Assembly: GCA_030833315.1 (NCBI GenBank)
Contig: JAURHM010000034.1
Location: 1 to 36,551 of the forward strand
DNA length: 36,551 bases
Origin: Burkholderiales bacterium
GTDB lineage: Bacteria > Pseudomonadota > Gammaproteobacteria > Burkholderiales > SG8-41
Direction of reading: 5' to 3'
The position numbers and the translations under genes are program-made. Numbering within the stretch: position 1 is the first letter of the stretch; every line of letters begins with the position of its first letter. The notes below the pieces were generated by a model. The model was not told the origin of the DNA, did no database searches, and was given only the letters and a program-made list of their open reading frames with translations. Of the stretch, positions 15,583-23,408 are shown piece after piece.

Positions 15583-16341
15583 TTAAAACATCCACTGGCC
15601 GCCGTTGACATGGATCGTCTGGCCGGTGATGAAACCGGCGCCGGGGCTGCACAGGAAACGTACGGTGGCAGCGATCTCCTTGGGTTCGCCATAACGGCCC
15701 AGCGGAATATGTCCGGTCGCGGCAGGCCGCTCGGCGCGCTTACCGACGCGTACAGTGTCGAAGTGCCCCGGCGAGACGCAGTTAAAGCGGATGCCTTGCG
15801 GACCAAATTCCCGCGCCAGCGCGCGGGTCATGCCGGCGAGACCGCTTTTTCCGGCAGAACTGTGTACCTTGCCGACGGCGCCGTTGAGCGCGGTATCACC
15901 ACCGAGCGTGATCACGTCGCCGCGTCCCGCTTTCAGCATGCCGGGCAGTACTGCCTGGATGCAATGGAAGGAGCCGTCGAGAGAGATGCCCATCACCTGC
16001 CGCCATTCATCGAAGCTCATTTCCATGAACGGAATCTCGCGACGCACCGAGGCATTGAGGACCAGAATATCGACCGCACCGAGTTCGGCGGCGACTGCCG
16101 CGTGCATGCGCTGTACGGCGGCGGCATCCGCGATATCCGCGAGGAATACGCAAGCCGTACCGCCGGCCGCACGGATTTCCTGGGCAACAGCGTCGGCTTC
16201 GGCACGCGAGGCACGGGCGTTGATTGCGACTTTGGCACCGGCAGCGGCCAGTTCCAGTGCGATGGCTCGGCCAAGGTTTTTCGCCGCACCGGTGACCAGC
16301 GCGACTTTGCCGGCGAGTTCTGTTGTTGCCCTCATGCTCAT
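15583..16341 (-). CDS. SDR-family protein lacking the catalytic Ser and Tyr
   Basis: A 252-residue protein with an intact Rossmann nucleotide-binding site (TGAAKNLGRA) and overall SDR length, plus the C-terminal HVNGGQWMF. The catalytic tetrad is degenerate: the expected Asn is Ser (ISLDGSF), the expected Ser is Gly (VITLGGDTAL), and the expected Tyr of YxxxK is Ser (HSSAGK); only the Lys remains. NAG is also changed to NAS (LNASVRRE). The paralogue at 20762-21511 has the same pattern, so this is a lineage trait and not a sequencing error. Start: GCGGAG lies 7 bases before ATG 16341; the open frame continues far upstream but through the divergent Bug gene. It may be a reductase with another mechanism or a non-catalytic cofactor-binding protein. 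Confidence 0.88.
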   Translation of the reverse strand: MSMRATTELAGKVALVTGAAKNLGRAIALELAAAGAKVAINARASRAEADAVAQEIRAAGGTACVFLADIADAAAVQRMHAAVAAELGAVDILVLNASVRREIPFMEMSFDEWRQVMGISLDGSFHCIQAVLPGMLKAGRGDVITLGGDTALNGAVGKVHSSAGKSGLAGMTRALAREFGPQGIRFNCVSPGHFDTVRVGKRAERPAATGHIPLGRYGEPKEIAATVRFLCSPGAGFITGQTIHVNGGQWMF

Positions 16342-16454
16342 GTGCGGACTCCGCGCCCCTGAAAAAAAGGAGCCGCAAGCATAACGGGGAATGCGCGTCC
16401 TTGCGACCATGCCCGCAGGCTCGTCCACATGCTGTATTGCCCTGCGGCGACTGG

Positions 16455-16489
16455 TATAGTCACGGCCCGGGGTTTTTAACAAACCCCCG
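16455..16489 (+). promoter_or_regulatory. Candidate -10 box and leader hairpin before the 16522 operon
   Basis: In the 180-base gap between the divergent SDR and Bug genes, TATAGT (16455-16460) resembles a -10 box, but the expected -35 position reads CTGTAT, a poor match. Just downstream GGGGTTT (16469-16475) pairs with AAACCCC (16481-16487) to form a small hairpin in the predicted leader. Low certainty. Confidence 0.3.
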
Positions 16490-16521
16490 CCGAAAAATTC
16501 CATAAAGTGTCCGGAGGCATC

Positions 16522-17505
16522 ATGAGGTTCCTGCAAATCATTGCGGTTATTGCGCTGGCGACCGGTGCGGTCGCACAAGCGGCACAGAAGGGCGGTCCGA
16601 CGCCGGCCGGCGAATATCCGACCAAGCCGGTGCGCATTCTCGTCGGCTTCACGCCCGGCGGCGGTCCCGATATCACGGCGCGTTATCTCGCACAGAAACT
16701 CACCGAAGAATTCAAGCAACAGGTCATCGTTGACAACCGGCCGGGCGCCGGCGGCACCATCGCCGCCAATCTGACCGCAACCGCCAACCCCGACGGCTAT
16801 ACGCTGCTGTCGGTGTCCTCGGCGCATGCCGTGGCGCCGGCGATTTACGACAAGCTGCCGTATGACGCGCGCCGCGACCTGATGGGCATCTCGCTGTCGG
16901 CAGTGTCGAAGTATGTGCTGGTGACTTCGCCCTCCGGCTTTCGTTCGCTGAAAGATCTGTTTGCCGCGGCTCGCGCCAAACCGGGTTCGATGAATTTTTC
17001 CTCGGCTGGAATCGGCAGTGGTACGCATTTCGCCGGTGAACTGCTGAAAAGCATGGCGAAACTCGATGTCGTGCATATTCCCTTCAAGGGCATCCCCGAG
17101 GCCCTGGCCGAAGCGCTGACCGGCCGCGTGCAGTTTTTCATGGCGCCGATTGCCAATGCCGTGCCGCAGGTGCGCGACGGCAAGCTGCTCGCCTTGGGCG
17201 TCTCGTCGCTGAAGCGTGATGCGCTGCTGCCGGATGTGCCGACCATCGCCGATTCCGGCGTGCCCGGTTATGACGCGATCCTGTGGTTCGGTCTCGTTAC
17301 CACCGCGAAGACACCGGCGCCGGTGATTGCCGAACTCAACCGCGAGGTCAAACGCATTCTCAGCGAAGACGACGTAAAGCGGCGCTGGGCACCGATTGGC
17401 CTTGAGCCGTCACCGACCACGCCGGAAGGTTTTGACAAGCTGATTGCATCCGACATCGCGACATTCACCAAGCTGGCCAAGGCCGGAAATATCAAAGCAC
17501 AGTGA
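16522..17505 (+). CDS. TTT (Bug/TctC) substrate-binding protein
   Basis: A 327-residue periplasmic binding protein. The signal peptide is about residues 1-18 (ending VAQA), followed by a linker of about ten residues rich in Gly and Pro before EYPTKPVRILVGFTPGGG. Next come DNRPGAGGTIA, PDGYTLLSVSSAH, HIPFKGIPEALAEALTG (Pro-Phe in place of the usual Pro-Tyr), VPTIADSGVPGYDAILWFG and a normal C-terminus. CCGGAGG precedes ATG 16522; the GTG at 16507 overlaps that site. It is the first gene of a run with an alpha/beta hydrolase (11-base gap), lipoprotein and ABC exporter. The hydrolase probably acts on the bound compound or a derivative, but this is inference. Confidence 0.93.
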   Translation: MRFLQIIAVIALATGAVAQAAQKGGPTPAGEYPTKPVRILVGFTPGGGPDITARYLAQKLTEEFKQQVIVDNRPGAGGTIAANLTATANPDGYTLLSVSSAHAVAPAIYDKLPYDARRDLMGISLSAVSKYVLVTSPSGFRSLKDLFAAARAKPGSMNFSSAGIGSGTHFAGELLKSMAKLDVVHIPFKGIPEALAEALTGRVQFFMAPIANAVPQVRDGKLLALGVSSLKRDALLPDVPTIADSGVPGYDAILWFGLVTTAKTPAPVIAELNREVKRILSEDDVKRRWAPIGLEPSPTTPEGFDKLIASDIATFTKLAKAGNIKAQ

Positions 17506-17516
17506 GAGGAAAGACC

Positions 17517-18308
17517 ATGAAAATCAAAACCAACGGTATTGAAATCAACTGTGTCATTGAGGGCGACGGCCCCTGGGTGACGATGTCACATTCGCTGGCC
17601 TGCAATCTGTCGATGTGGGATGACCAGGCGAAACTGCTGGTATCCAAGGGTTACAAGGTCTTGCGTTTCGACACCCGCGGCCACGGCGCCAGCGACGCAC
17701 CGGATGTGACCTACACGCTGGAGCAGATGGCCGACGATCTGCACGGACTGTATGCATCCCTGGGCGTCAAACATTCGCACTGGATCGGCCTGTCGATGGG
17801 CGGCATGATCGGCGAAACCTATGCGCTGAAATATCCCGGCGTGTTCAGCAGCATGATCCTCGCCGACACCACCAGCCGCCGGCCGCCCAATGCCGAGCAG
17901 ATGTGGGGTGAGCGGGTGAAGATGGCGCGGGAGCAGGGCATGGGTGCGCTGGTCGACAGCACGCTGGGGCGCTGGTTCACCGATCCCTTCCGCAAAGCAC
18001 AGCCCGCCGTCATGGAAAAAATCGGCAACGACATCCGCAACACGCCGGTGGCTGGTTTTGCCGGCTGCTGTGAAGCCATTGCCAAGATTGATGTGCTTGA
18101 TCAGTTGAAGGACATCAACTGCCCGGCGCTGGTCATCGTCGGCGATCAGGATCACGGCACGCCGCCGGAAATGGCGCGTCAGATCCACTCCAACCTGCGC
18201 GGCTCGGAACTGCTGATCATCCCGTCGGCGGCCCACCTGTCCAATGTCGAGCAACCGGCGGTATTCAACAAGGCGATGCTGGATTTCCTCGGCAAGGTGA
18301 AAAACTGA
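17517..18308 (+). CDS. Alpha/beta hydrolase (3-oxoadipate enol-lactonase-like)
   Basis: A 263-residue alpha/beta-fold hydrolase resembling PcaD-type enol-lactonases and related esterases. The oxyanion region reads MSHSLACNLSMWD, the FDTRGHGASDAP loop is strongly conserved in this group, the nucleophile is Ser93 in GLSMGGMIG, the acid is in VGDQDHGTPP and the base His in AAHLSNVEQP. There is no signal peptide. ATG 17517 follows GAGAGGAAAG; the frame is open to a GTG at 17502 that overlaps the previous stop. Its own stop overlaps the start of the lipoprotein gene by one base. Position after a Bug binding protein suggests hydrolysis of an imported lactone or ester in a beta-ketoadipate-like route, although the other genes of that route are absent here. 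Confidence 0.9.
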   Translation: MKIKTNGIEINCVIEGDGPWVTMSHSLACNLSMWDDQAKLLVSKGYKVLRFDTRGHGASDAPDVTYTLEQMADDLHGLYASLGVKHSHWIGLSMGGMIGETYALKYPGVFSSMILADTTSRRPPNAEQMWGERVKMAREQGMGALVDSTLGRWFTDPFRKAQPAVMEKIGNDIRNTPVAGFAGCCEAIAKIDVLDQLKDINCPALVIVGDQDHGTPPEMARQIHSNLRGSELLIIPSAAHLSNVEQPAVFNKAMLDFLGKVKN

Positions 18309-18793
18309 TGCGGGCGCGAACGCTCGCTGTTGCGGCGTTCGCGCTGGTTTCCGTGTTTGCGCTCGCGGGATGTGATGGGCTGCTCCGCGGAGAAGAAGTT
18401 GCCCGCATTCCGCTGCCGCGCAAGGCCGACGGCGGTTATGCGCCGGTGCGTATTCTGCTGAAGGCGGACATGAGTCCCGTGGCTTTCACGCTGTATGCCG
18501 ATTTTGCCTGGGGCAAGCGGGAAGAGCATGGTCGCTGGAATACCTACCGGGTGACCTTGCGCGGCAGCGACGGCACTACCAAGATCGGCGAATTCCAAGT
18601 CAACAGTCCCGAATTGCCGCCGGTCGAATCCTCGGGTCCGCCGTCCTTGCTGGTGCAGCCCATGCTGCAGGTCGACATTCCGGCCGACGGGGAATATGAA
18701 ATCGAAGTGGCGGCAGTGAAGCCAGCGGAAGTCACGCTGGAAGCGGCGCAGCTTGGTGTGCGCATGCACGTACCGCGCCTGCCGCGAATCTGA
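18308..18793 (+). CDS. Putative lipoprotein of unknown function
   Basis: A 161-residue protein beginning with a lipoprotein signal peptide: basic MRAR, a hydrophobic stretch, and the lipobox LAGC with the lipidated Cys at about residue 22. The mature part is rich in predicted beta strands (FTLYADF, TYRVTLRG, YEIEVAAVKP), probably a small beta-sandwich at the membrane surface. I do not recognise a family. Its ATG overlaps the stop of the alpha/beta hydrolase (TGATG), so translation is coupled, and the ABC exporter begins 11 bases after its stop. Residue after the Cys is Asp, which in many Gram-negative bacteria favours retention in the inner membrane, so an accessory role next to the ABC protein is conceivable. 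Confidence 0.8.
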   Translation: MRARTLAVAAFALVSVFALAGCDGLLRGEEVARIPLPRKADGGYAPVRILLKADMSPVAFTLYADFAWGKREEHGRWNTYRVTLRGSDGTTKIGEFQVNSPELPPVESSGPPSLLVQPMLQVDIPADGEYEIEVAAVKPAEVTLEAAQLGVRMHVPRLPRI

Positions 18794-18804
18794 GATGGTG
18801 ACAG

Positions 18805-20586
18805 TTGAACGCCGCTGATCCTGTCGCAGTGAAAGGCGATGTCGCCCAACTGCGCCGCCTGATACGTTTTCTGCAGCCGTATCGCGGCCGCGTGATGATC
18901 GCGCTTGGCGCGCTGCTGGTCGCCTCCGGTTCTGTATTGGCCCTGGGGCAGGGGCTGCGGTTCGTCATCGATTCCGGTTTCGGCAGCGGCAATCCGGCGA
19001 TGCTCAATGCCGCGCTGGCCGGTGTGATTGCAATTGCCGTGGTGCTGGCCGTGTCCACCTACGCCCGTTTTTACCTGATGATGAGCACCGGCGAGCGGGT
19101 GATCGCTGATCTGCGTCGCGTGGTGTTTGCGCATGTGCTGACGCTTTCTCCGGCGTTTTTCGACAGTACGCGTACCGGCGATATCGTGTCGCGGGTTACC
19201 AACGACAGCGAGCAACTGCGCCAGGTCATCGGTTTTGGCCTGTCGATGTTGCTGCGCAATGGCCTGATGATGATCGGCGCGCTGGTGCTGCTGTTCACCA
19301 CCAGCCCGCGGCTGGCGCTCCTTATTGTGCTCGGCGTACCGGCCACGCTGATCCCGATCCTGCTGCTGGGTCGTTATGTGCGCCGGCTGTCGCGCAGCAA
19401 CCAGGACCGCGTCGCTGAAGTGTCGGCGCAGGTTGATGAGGCGATGCACGAGATCCGTACCGTGCAGGCTTATGGTCATGAGCCGCGGACGGCAGAGACT
19501 TTTGACGCCGCCATCGCGGCAGCCTGCGCTTCGGGCGTCGAACGCGTCCGCGTCAAGGCCTGGCTGATCGCATCGGTGATGCTGATCGCGTTCTGCGCCG
19601 TCGGCGTCATTCTGTGGATCGGCGGTCATGATGTTCTTGAAGGGCGACTCACGGCGGGGCAGCTCTCGGCCTTTGTGTTTTACGCCGGTGTGGTTGCCAG
19701 CGGTGCGGGTACGGTGTCGGAGGTCTGGGGTGAAATCCAGCGCGCCGCAGGCGCGACGGAACGCCTGATGGAATTGCTGGATGCAAAATCAGCGCTGACC
19801 ATAGCCGAGCCGCCTATTCAACTGCCGGCGAGGCCACGCGGCGAAATCCGTTTCGACAAGGTCAGCTTTGCCTATCCGACGCGCCCTGATGCACCGGCGC
19901 TGTCCATGCTGGATTTTTCCGTGCATCCGGGGGAGCGCGTGGCGCTGGTCGGTCCTTCCGGCGCGGGCAAGACAACGATTTTCGCGCTGCTGCTGCGCTT
20001 TTACGATCCGCAGCGCGGACGTGTGCTGATTGACGGCGCCGACCTGCGCCATTGCGAACCCCTGCAACTGCGAAAATCGGTTGCGTTGGTGTCCCAGGAC
20101 CCGGTGATTTTCGCGGCGAGTGTCGCCGAGAACGTGCGTTTCGGCCGACCCGAGGCCGGCCTCGACGAAGTGCGTGCCGCCTGTGAAGCCGCGCATGCAA
20201 TGGAATTCATCGAGCGTCTGCCGCAGGGGCTGGATACCGAGCTCGGTGAACGCGGCGTGCGGCTGTCCGGCGGTCAGCGCCAGCGGCTGTCGATTGCGCG
20301 GGCGCTGCTGGCGGACCGGCCGATCCTGCTGCTGGATGAAGCGACGAGTTCACTCGACGCCGAAAGCGAACGTCAGGTCGCGGCGGCGCTGGAGAGTCTG
20401 TCGCGCGGCCGCACCACTCTGGTGATCGCACACCGCCTGGCCACAGTGCGTACCGCCGACCGTATCCTGGTGCTGGAGCGCGGCCATCTGCATTCCACTG
20501 GCTCCCATGATGAACTGCTGCGCGCCGACGGGCTGTATGCCCATCTGGCGCGGCTGCAGTTCATGCATGAAGGTGCAGCGGTTTGA
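18805..20586 (+). CDS. ABC transporter, fused permease and ATPase (MsbA/exporter type)
   Basis: A 593-residue half-transporter that should work as a homodimer. The N-terminal 320 residues contain about six membrane helices of the exporter type; the C-terminal ATPase has Walker A GPSGAGKTT at 383-391, Q-loop Gln431, signature LSGGQ at 487-491, Walker B ILLLDE at 507-512 and His543 of the switch (IAHRL). It resembles lipid and drug exporters such as MsbA. The start is uncertain: TTG 18805, eleven bases after the lipoprotein stop and close to GGTGA, fits the conserved N-terminus best, and GTG 18829 is an alternative. It ends a run of Bug protein, hydrolase and lipoprotein, an unusual combination. 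Substrate unknown; lipid or xenobiotic export is possible. Confidence 0.92.
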   Translation: MNAADPVAVKGDVAQLRRLIRFLQPYRGRVMIALGALLVASGSVLALGQGLRFVIDSGFGSGNPAMLNAALAGVIAIAVVLAVSTYARFYLMMSTGERVIADLRRVVFAHVLTLSPAFFDSTRTGDIVSRVTNDSEQLRQVIGFGLSMLLRNGLMMIGALVLLFTTSPRLALLIVLGVPATLIPILLLGRYVRRLSRSNQDRVAEVSAQVDEAMHEIRTVQAYGHEPRTAETFDAAIAAACASGVERVRVKAWLIASVMLIAFCAVGVILWIGGHDVLEGRLTAGQLSAFVFYAGVVASGAGTVSEVWGEIQRAAGATERLMELLDAKSALTIAEPPIQLPARPRGEIRFDKVSFAYPTRPDAPALSMLDFSVHPGERVALVGPSGAGKTTIFALLLRFYDPQRGRVLIDGADLRHCEPLQLRKSVALVSQDPVIFAASVAENVRFGRPEAGLDEVRAACEAAHAMEFIERLPQGLDTELGERGVRLSGGQRQRLSIARALLADRPILLLDEATSSLDAESERQVAAALESLSRGRTTLVIAHRLATVRTADRILVLERGHLHSTGSHDELLRADGLYAHLARLQFMHEGAAV

Positions 20587-20619
20587 GTTATCCCTGCTGA
20601 AAGAAATTAAGAGCCCTAG

Positions 20620-20760
20620 CGAGCGGTGTGAGGGCAAGGAGCATGGAGCACAGTAGCCGAGACATATCTAGTCCGATAGGCGAGGCTACGAGCACCGCGC
20701 GACGCCGCCAACGCACCGTCCCCCAGGAGGACTTGCTACGCGGCGCGCAGTTGGCTCCTT
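20620..20760. repeat. Structured intergenic element with nested inverted repeats
   Basis: The gap between the ABC and SDR genes has no open frame but shows nested complementary segments in the correct order: GCGGTG (20623-20628) with CACCGC (20693-20698), GTAGCC (20653-20658) with GGCTAC (20684-20689), and TATC (20665-20668) with GATA (20675-20678). AAGGAGC at 20636-20642 is also complementary to GCTCCTT at 20754-20760. The style, with repeated GAGC and CGAG words, resembles dispersed palindromic intergenic elements of proteobacteria, but only one copy is in the window. It could also be a leader or terminator structure. Confidence 0.45.
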
Positions 20761-20761
20761 C

Positions 20762-21511
20762 CTAGAACATCTGCTGGCCGCCGTCGACATAGATCAGCTG
20801 CCCGCTGATCATGCGGCCGGCGGGCGTGCACAGATAACGCACGATCCCCGCCACTTCTTCCGGCGTTGAGCGCCGCCCCATCGGTACATTGGTGACCGGG
20901 GCGCGTTCCGAACGGTCCGCCGCGCGTGCGGTATCCATCTGTCCCGGCGCCACGCAGTTGACGTTGATCTGGTGTTCGCCGAGTTCCTTGGCGAGCGCGC
21001 GCGTCATGCCCCACAGGCCGTGTTTGCCGACAGAACCGTGCACGCGTTTCTTGGCGCCGGAGAGCGCGGTCATGCCGCCCAGCGTGACGATGCTGCCGCC
21101 GCCGGCTGCGATCATCGACGGCAGGCAGGCCTTGGTACAGAAAAAGGAACCGTCGAGGGTGATCGACAGCAGGCTGCGCCATTCCTCATAACTCATGTCG
21201 ATGAACGCGGTTTCCTTGCGGATCGACGCATTGAGAATGAGCATGTCGACCTTGCCGTGTTTTTGGGTGATGTCGGCGACCATGGTGTTGACGGCTTTGC
21301 TGTCGGCGATATCGGCGATATAGGTTTCCGCTACGCCGCCGGCGGCGCGGATTTCGGCGACCACGGCGTCGGCATCCGCTTTGGCGGTGCGCGCGTTGAC
21401 GGCGACGGCGGCGCCGGCTTCGGCCAGTGCGATCGCGATGGCGCGCCCGATATTGCGGGAAGCGCCGGTGACGAGTGCGACCTTGCCTGCGAGTTCCTTG
21501 CCTGCTGCCAT
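20762..21511 (-). CDS. SDR-family protein lacking the catalytic Ser and Tyr (paralogue)
   Basis: A 249-residue paralogue of the protein at 15583-16341. The cofactor site TGASRNIGRA is intact. The tetrad is lost in the same way: Asn to Thr (ITLDGSF), Ser to Gly (VTLGGMTAL), and Tyr to Gly (HGSVGK), with only Lys kept; NAG is NAS (LNASIRKE). Shared features with the paralogue include GLxGMTRALA and a C-terminal VDGGQQMF. CGGAGG lies a good distance before ATG 21511; the open frame extends upstream without support. It is divergent from a Bug gene that is followed by a class II aldolase gene, and its own 3' side faces the structured intergenic element. Reductase activity by the classical mechanism appears impossible. 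Confidence 0.88.
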   Translation of the reverse strand: MAAGKELAGKVALVTGASRNIGRAIAIALAEAGAAVAVNARTAKADADAVVAEIRAAGGVAETYIADIADSKAVNTMVADITQKHGKVDMLILNASIRKETAFIDMSYEEWRSLLSITLDGSFFCTKACLPSMIAAGGGSIVTLGGMTALSGAKKRVHGSVGKHGLWGMTRALAKELGEHQINVNCVAPGQMDTARAADRSERAPVTNVPMGRRSTPEEVAGIVRYLCTPAGRMISGQLIYVDGGQQMF

Positions 21512-21628
21512 GAGAATTCCTCCGGTGGGTGTCTGGTGATGAATTAAATGAGGCCTAGATCGGATTTTACCGGCAGGCGGCGAACCGTTACCATGCATCG
21601 CTCACTCAGGAAGTCAGGGGGATTTTCT

Positions 21629-22597
21629 ATGAAAACAACGCTTAAAGCAGCGTTGTCTGTAGTCATGGCACTGGCAGCATTTGCTGCGCAGGCTGCCGAA
21701 TGGCCTGACAAGCCGATCCGTGTGATTCTTTCGGTACCTGCGGGCGCAACGCCCGATGTCACGGCGCGTCTGGTGTTCCCGGGTCTGTCGCAACAGCTCG
21801 GCGTGTCACTGGTGGCTGACAATCGCGCGGGCGGCGGAGGCGTCATCGGCGCCGAGATCGCGGCGAAATCAGCCCCTGACGGCTACACGCTGTTCATCAG
21901 CAGCCCCGGCGCGCTAACCATCCTGCCGCATATGCGCAAAGGCATTCCCTACGACACCATCCGCGATTTCGCTCCGGTGAGCCTGATTTCGATCGGGCCT
22001 TTTGTGCTGATGACCCATCCTTCGGTGCCGGCGAAAACCATCAAGGAGTTGATTGCGCTGGCGAAATCGCAGCCGGGAAAGCTCAACTATGCCTCGGCCG
22101 GTAACGGCGTCGCCAACCATCTTGCCGGTGAATTGTTCAAGCAGATGGCCGGCATCGACATTGTTCACGTGCCGTACAAGGGCGCACCGCAGGCGGTGAC
22201 CGACGTGCTCGCTGGCCATATGAACATGATGTTCAACTCCGTTGCGCCGATCGTCGGTTACATCAAGACCGGCAAGATCCGCGTGCTGGGCATTGCCAGT
22301 CTGCAGCGTTCGCCGCAGTTGCCCGACGTGCCGACCATCCATGAATCCGGCGTGCCGGGTTTTGAGGCAGTGAACTGGTTCGGCATGTTCGCGCCGGGCA
22401 AAACACCGCGCAACATCGTCAACCGCGTCAATGCCGCACTGGTCAAAACCGTGAAGACGCCGGAGATGCAGTCGCAGTTCATTGCGCTCGGCGCCGATCC
22501 GGTGGGCAGTACGGTTGAGGAGTTCACGGCCTTCGTGAGGCGTGACATGGAGAAATACGAAAAAGTCGTGCGCATTTCCGGCGCCAAGGTCGACTGA
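21629..22597 (+). CDS. TTT (Bug/TctC) substrate-binding protein
   Basis: A 322-residue binding protein with a signal peptide ending FAAQAA before EWPDKPIRVIL. The first loop reads SVPAGATPDVTAR, a variant of PGGxxD that keeps the Asp; then DNRAGGGGVIG, APDGYTLFISSPG, HVPYKGAPQAVTDVLAG, VPTIHESGVPGFEAVNWFG and PGKTP. ATG 21629 is preceded by AGGGGGA; upstream in-frame starts lack ribosome sites. The class II aldolase gene begins six bases after the stop, so the two are co-transcribed, and the divergent SDR gene shares the 117-base promoter region. This links the bound compound to an aldolase-type cleavage or decarboxylation, by inference. Confidence 0.93.
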   Translation: MKTTLKAALSVVMALAAFAAQAAEWPDKPIRVILSVPAGATPDVTARLVFPGLSQQLGVSLVADNRAGGGGVIGAEIAAKSAPDGYTLFISSPGALTILPHMRKGIPYDTIRDFAPVSLISIGPFVLMTHPSVPAKTIKELIALAKSQPGKLNYASAGNGVANHLAGELFKQMAGIDIVHVPYKGAPQAVTDVLAGHMNMMFNSVAPIVGYIKTGKIRVLGIASLQRSPQLPDVPTIHESGVPGFEAVNWFGMFAPGKTPRNIVNRVNAALVKTVKTPEMQSQFIALGADPVGSTVEEFTAFVRRDMEKYEKVVRISGAKVD

Positions 22598-22603
22598 ACC
22601 GCC

Positions 22604-23404
22604 ATGGCCACCCGGTCGAAGAAAAAACATGCTACGACGCGCACCGCACGTCCTCGTGTGTCACGAACAGGCATTTCCGAGGCGGAATGGCAGGCGCGCT
22701 GTGAACTGGCGGCAGCGCACCGGCTGGTTGCGCATTTCGTGTTTGTCGATCTGACGTACAACCATATTTCGGCTCGAGTGCCCGGGGAGCCCGAGCATTT
22801 TCTGGTCAAGGCCGACAATTTGCTGATGGAGCAGGTGACAGCTTCGAATCTGGTGAAGTATGACCTCGAAGGCCGCCAGGTTGGCGTGTCGCCGTTCAAG
22901 GCCAGTCCTGCGGCTTACAACCTGCATGCTGCAGTATTACGGACGCGGCCGGAAATCAATGCCGCAGTGCATACCCATTCGCCGGCGAATCTTGCGGTGT
23001 CGGCGCAACAGCACGGCCTGCTGCCGCTGACCCAGCAGGCGATGCGTTTTTATAACCGCATTGCGCGTTATCCCAATCTGACCGATGACACCACCCGCGA
23101 AGGCGCGGATCAGCTGGCGGCGGCGCTGGGCGATCACTGGACCATGCTGCTGGAGAATCACGGTGCGCTGGTTTGCGGCAAGACTTTGCCCGAGGCCTAT
23201 ATCTATCACCACTTCTTTGAACTGGCCTGCCGCGCGCAGGTCGGCGCACTCGCCGGCGGCGGCAAGCTGATCCTGCCGGATCATGAGGTGTGTATGGCGC
23301 GCGCCGCCAAATTTGGCCGCATGGGCGTCTACGACGCGGAAAGCCGCGACTGGGTGGCGAGTCTTGCGCTGGTCGAGAAGCGTTATCCGGACTACAAGTC
23401 CTGA
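22604..23404 (+). CDS. Class II aldolase/adducin-family protein
   Basis: A 266-residue protein of the class II aldolase/adducin head fold, whose members are zinc-dependent aldolases, epimerases, dehydratases or decarboxylases. Visible motifs: NHISAR at 53-58, the metal-binding His123 and His125 in VHTHSP, ENHGALVCGKT and the C-terminal YHHFFELACRAQ with a third metal His. The first 20 residues are basic and probably disordered (SKKKHATTRT). The start ATG 22604 lies six bases after the Bug stop and has no good ribosome site, so translation probably depends on coupling. It converges on the hydrolase gene with only a four-base gap. The acceptor and donor substrates cannot be inferred. Confidence 0.9.
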   Translation: MATRSKKKHATTRTARPRVSRTGISEAEWQARCELAAAHRLVAHFVFVDLTYNHISARVPGEPEHFLVKADNLLMEQVTASNLVKYDLEGRQVGVSPFKASPAAYNLHAAVLRTRPEINAAVHTHSPANLAVSAQQHGLLPLTQQAMRFYNRIARYPNLTDDTTREGADQLAAALGDHWTMLLENHGALVCGKTLPEAYIYHHFFELACRAQVGALAGGGKLILPDHEVCMARAAKFGRMGVYDAESRDWVASLALVEKRYPDYKS

Positions 23405-23408
23405 CGGC

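Noticed and set aside
14944-16362. Plus-strand open frame of 472 codons
   Set aside because: Antisense to the CMD-like and SDR genes, both with clear family motifs and ribosome sites.
16342-17076. N-terminal extension of the SDR at 15583-16341, in frame without stop
   Set aside because: The extension runs antisense through a Bug gene and has no SDR similarity; a good ribosome site sits before ATG 16341.
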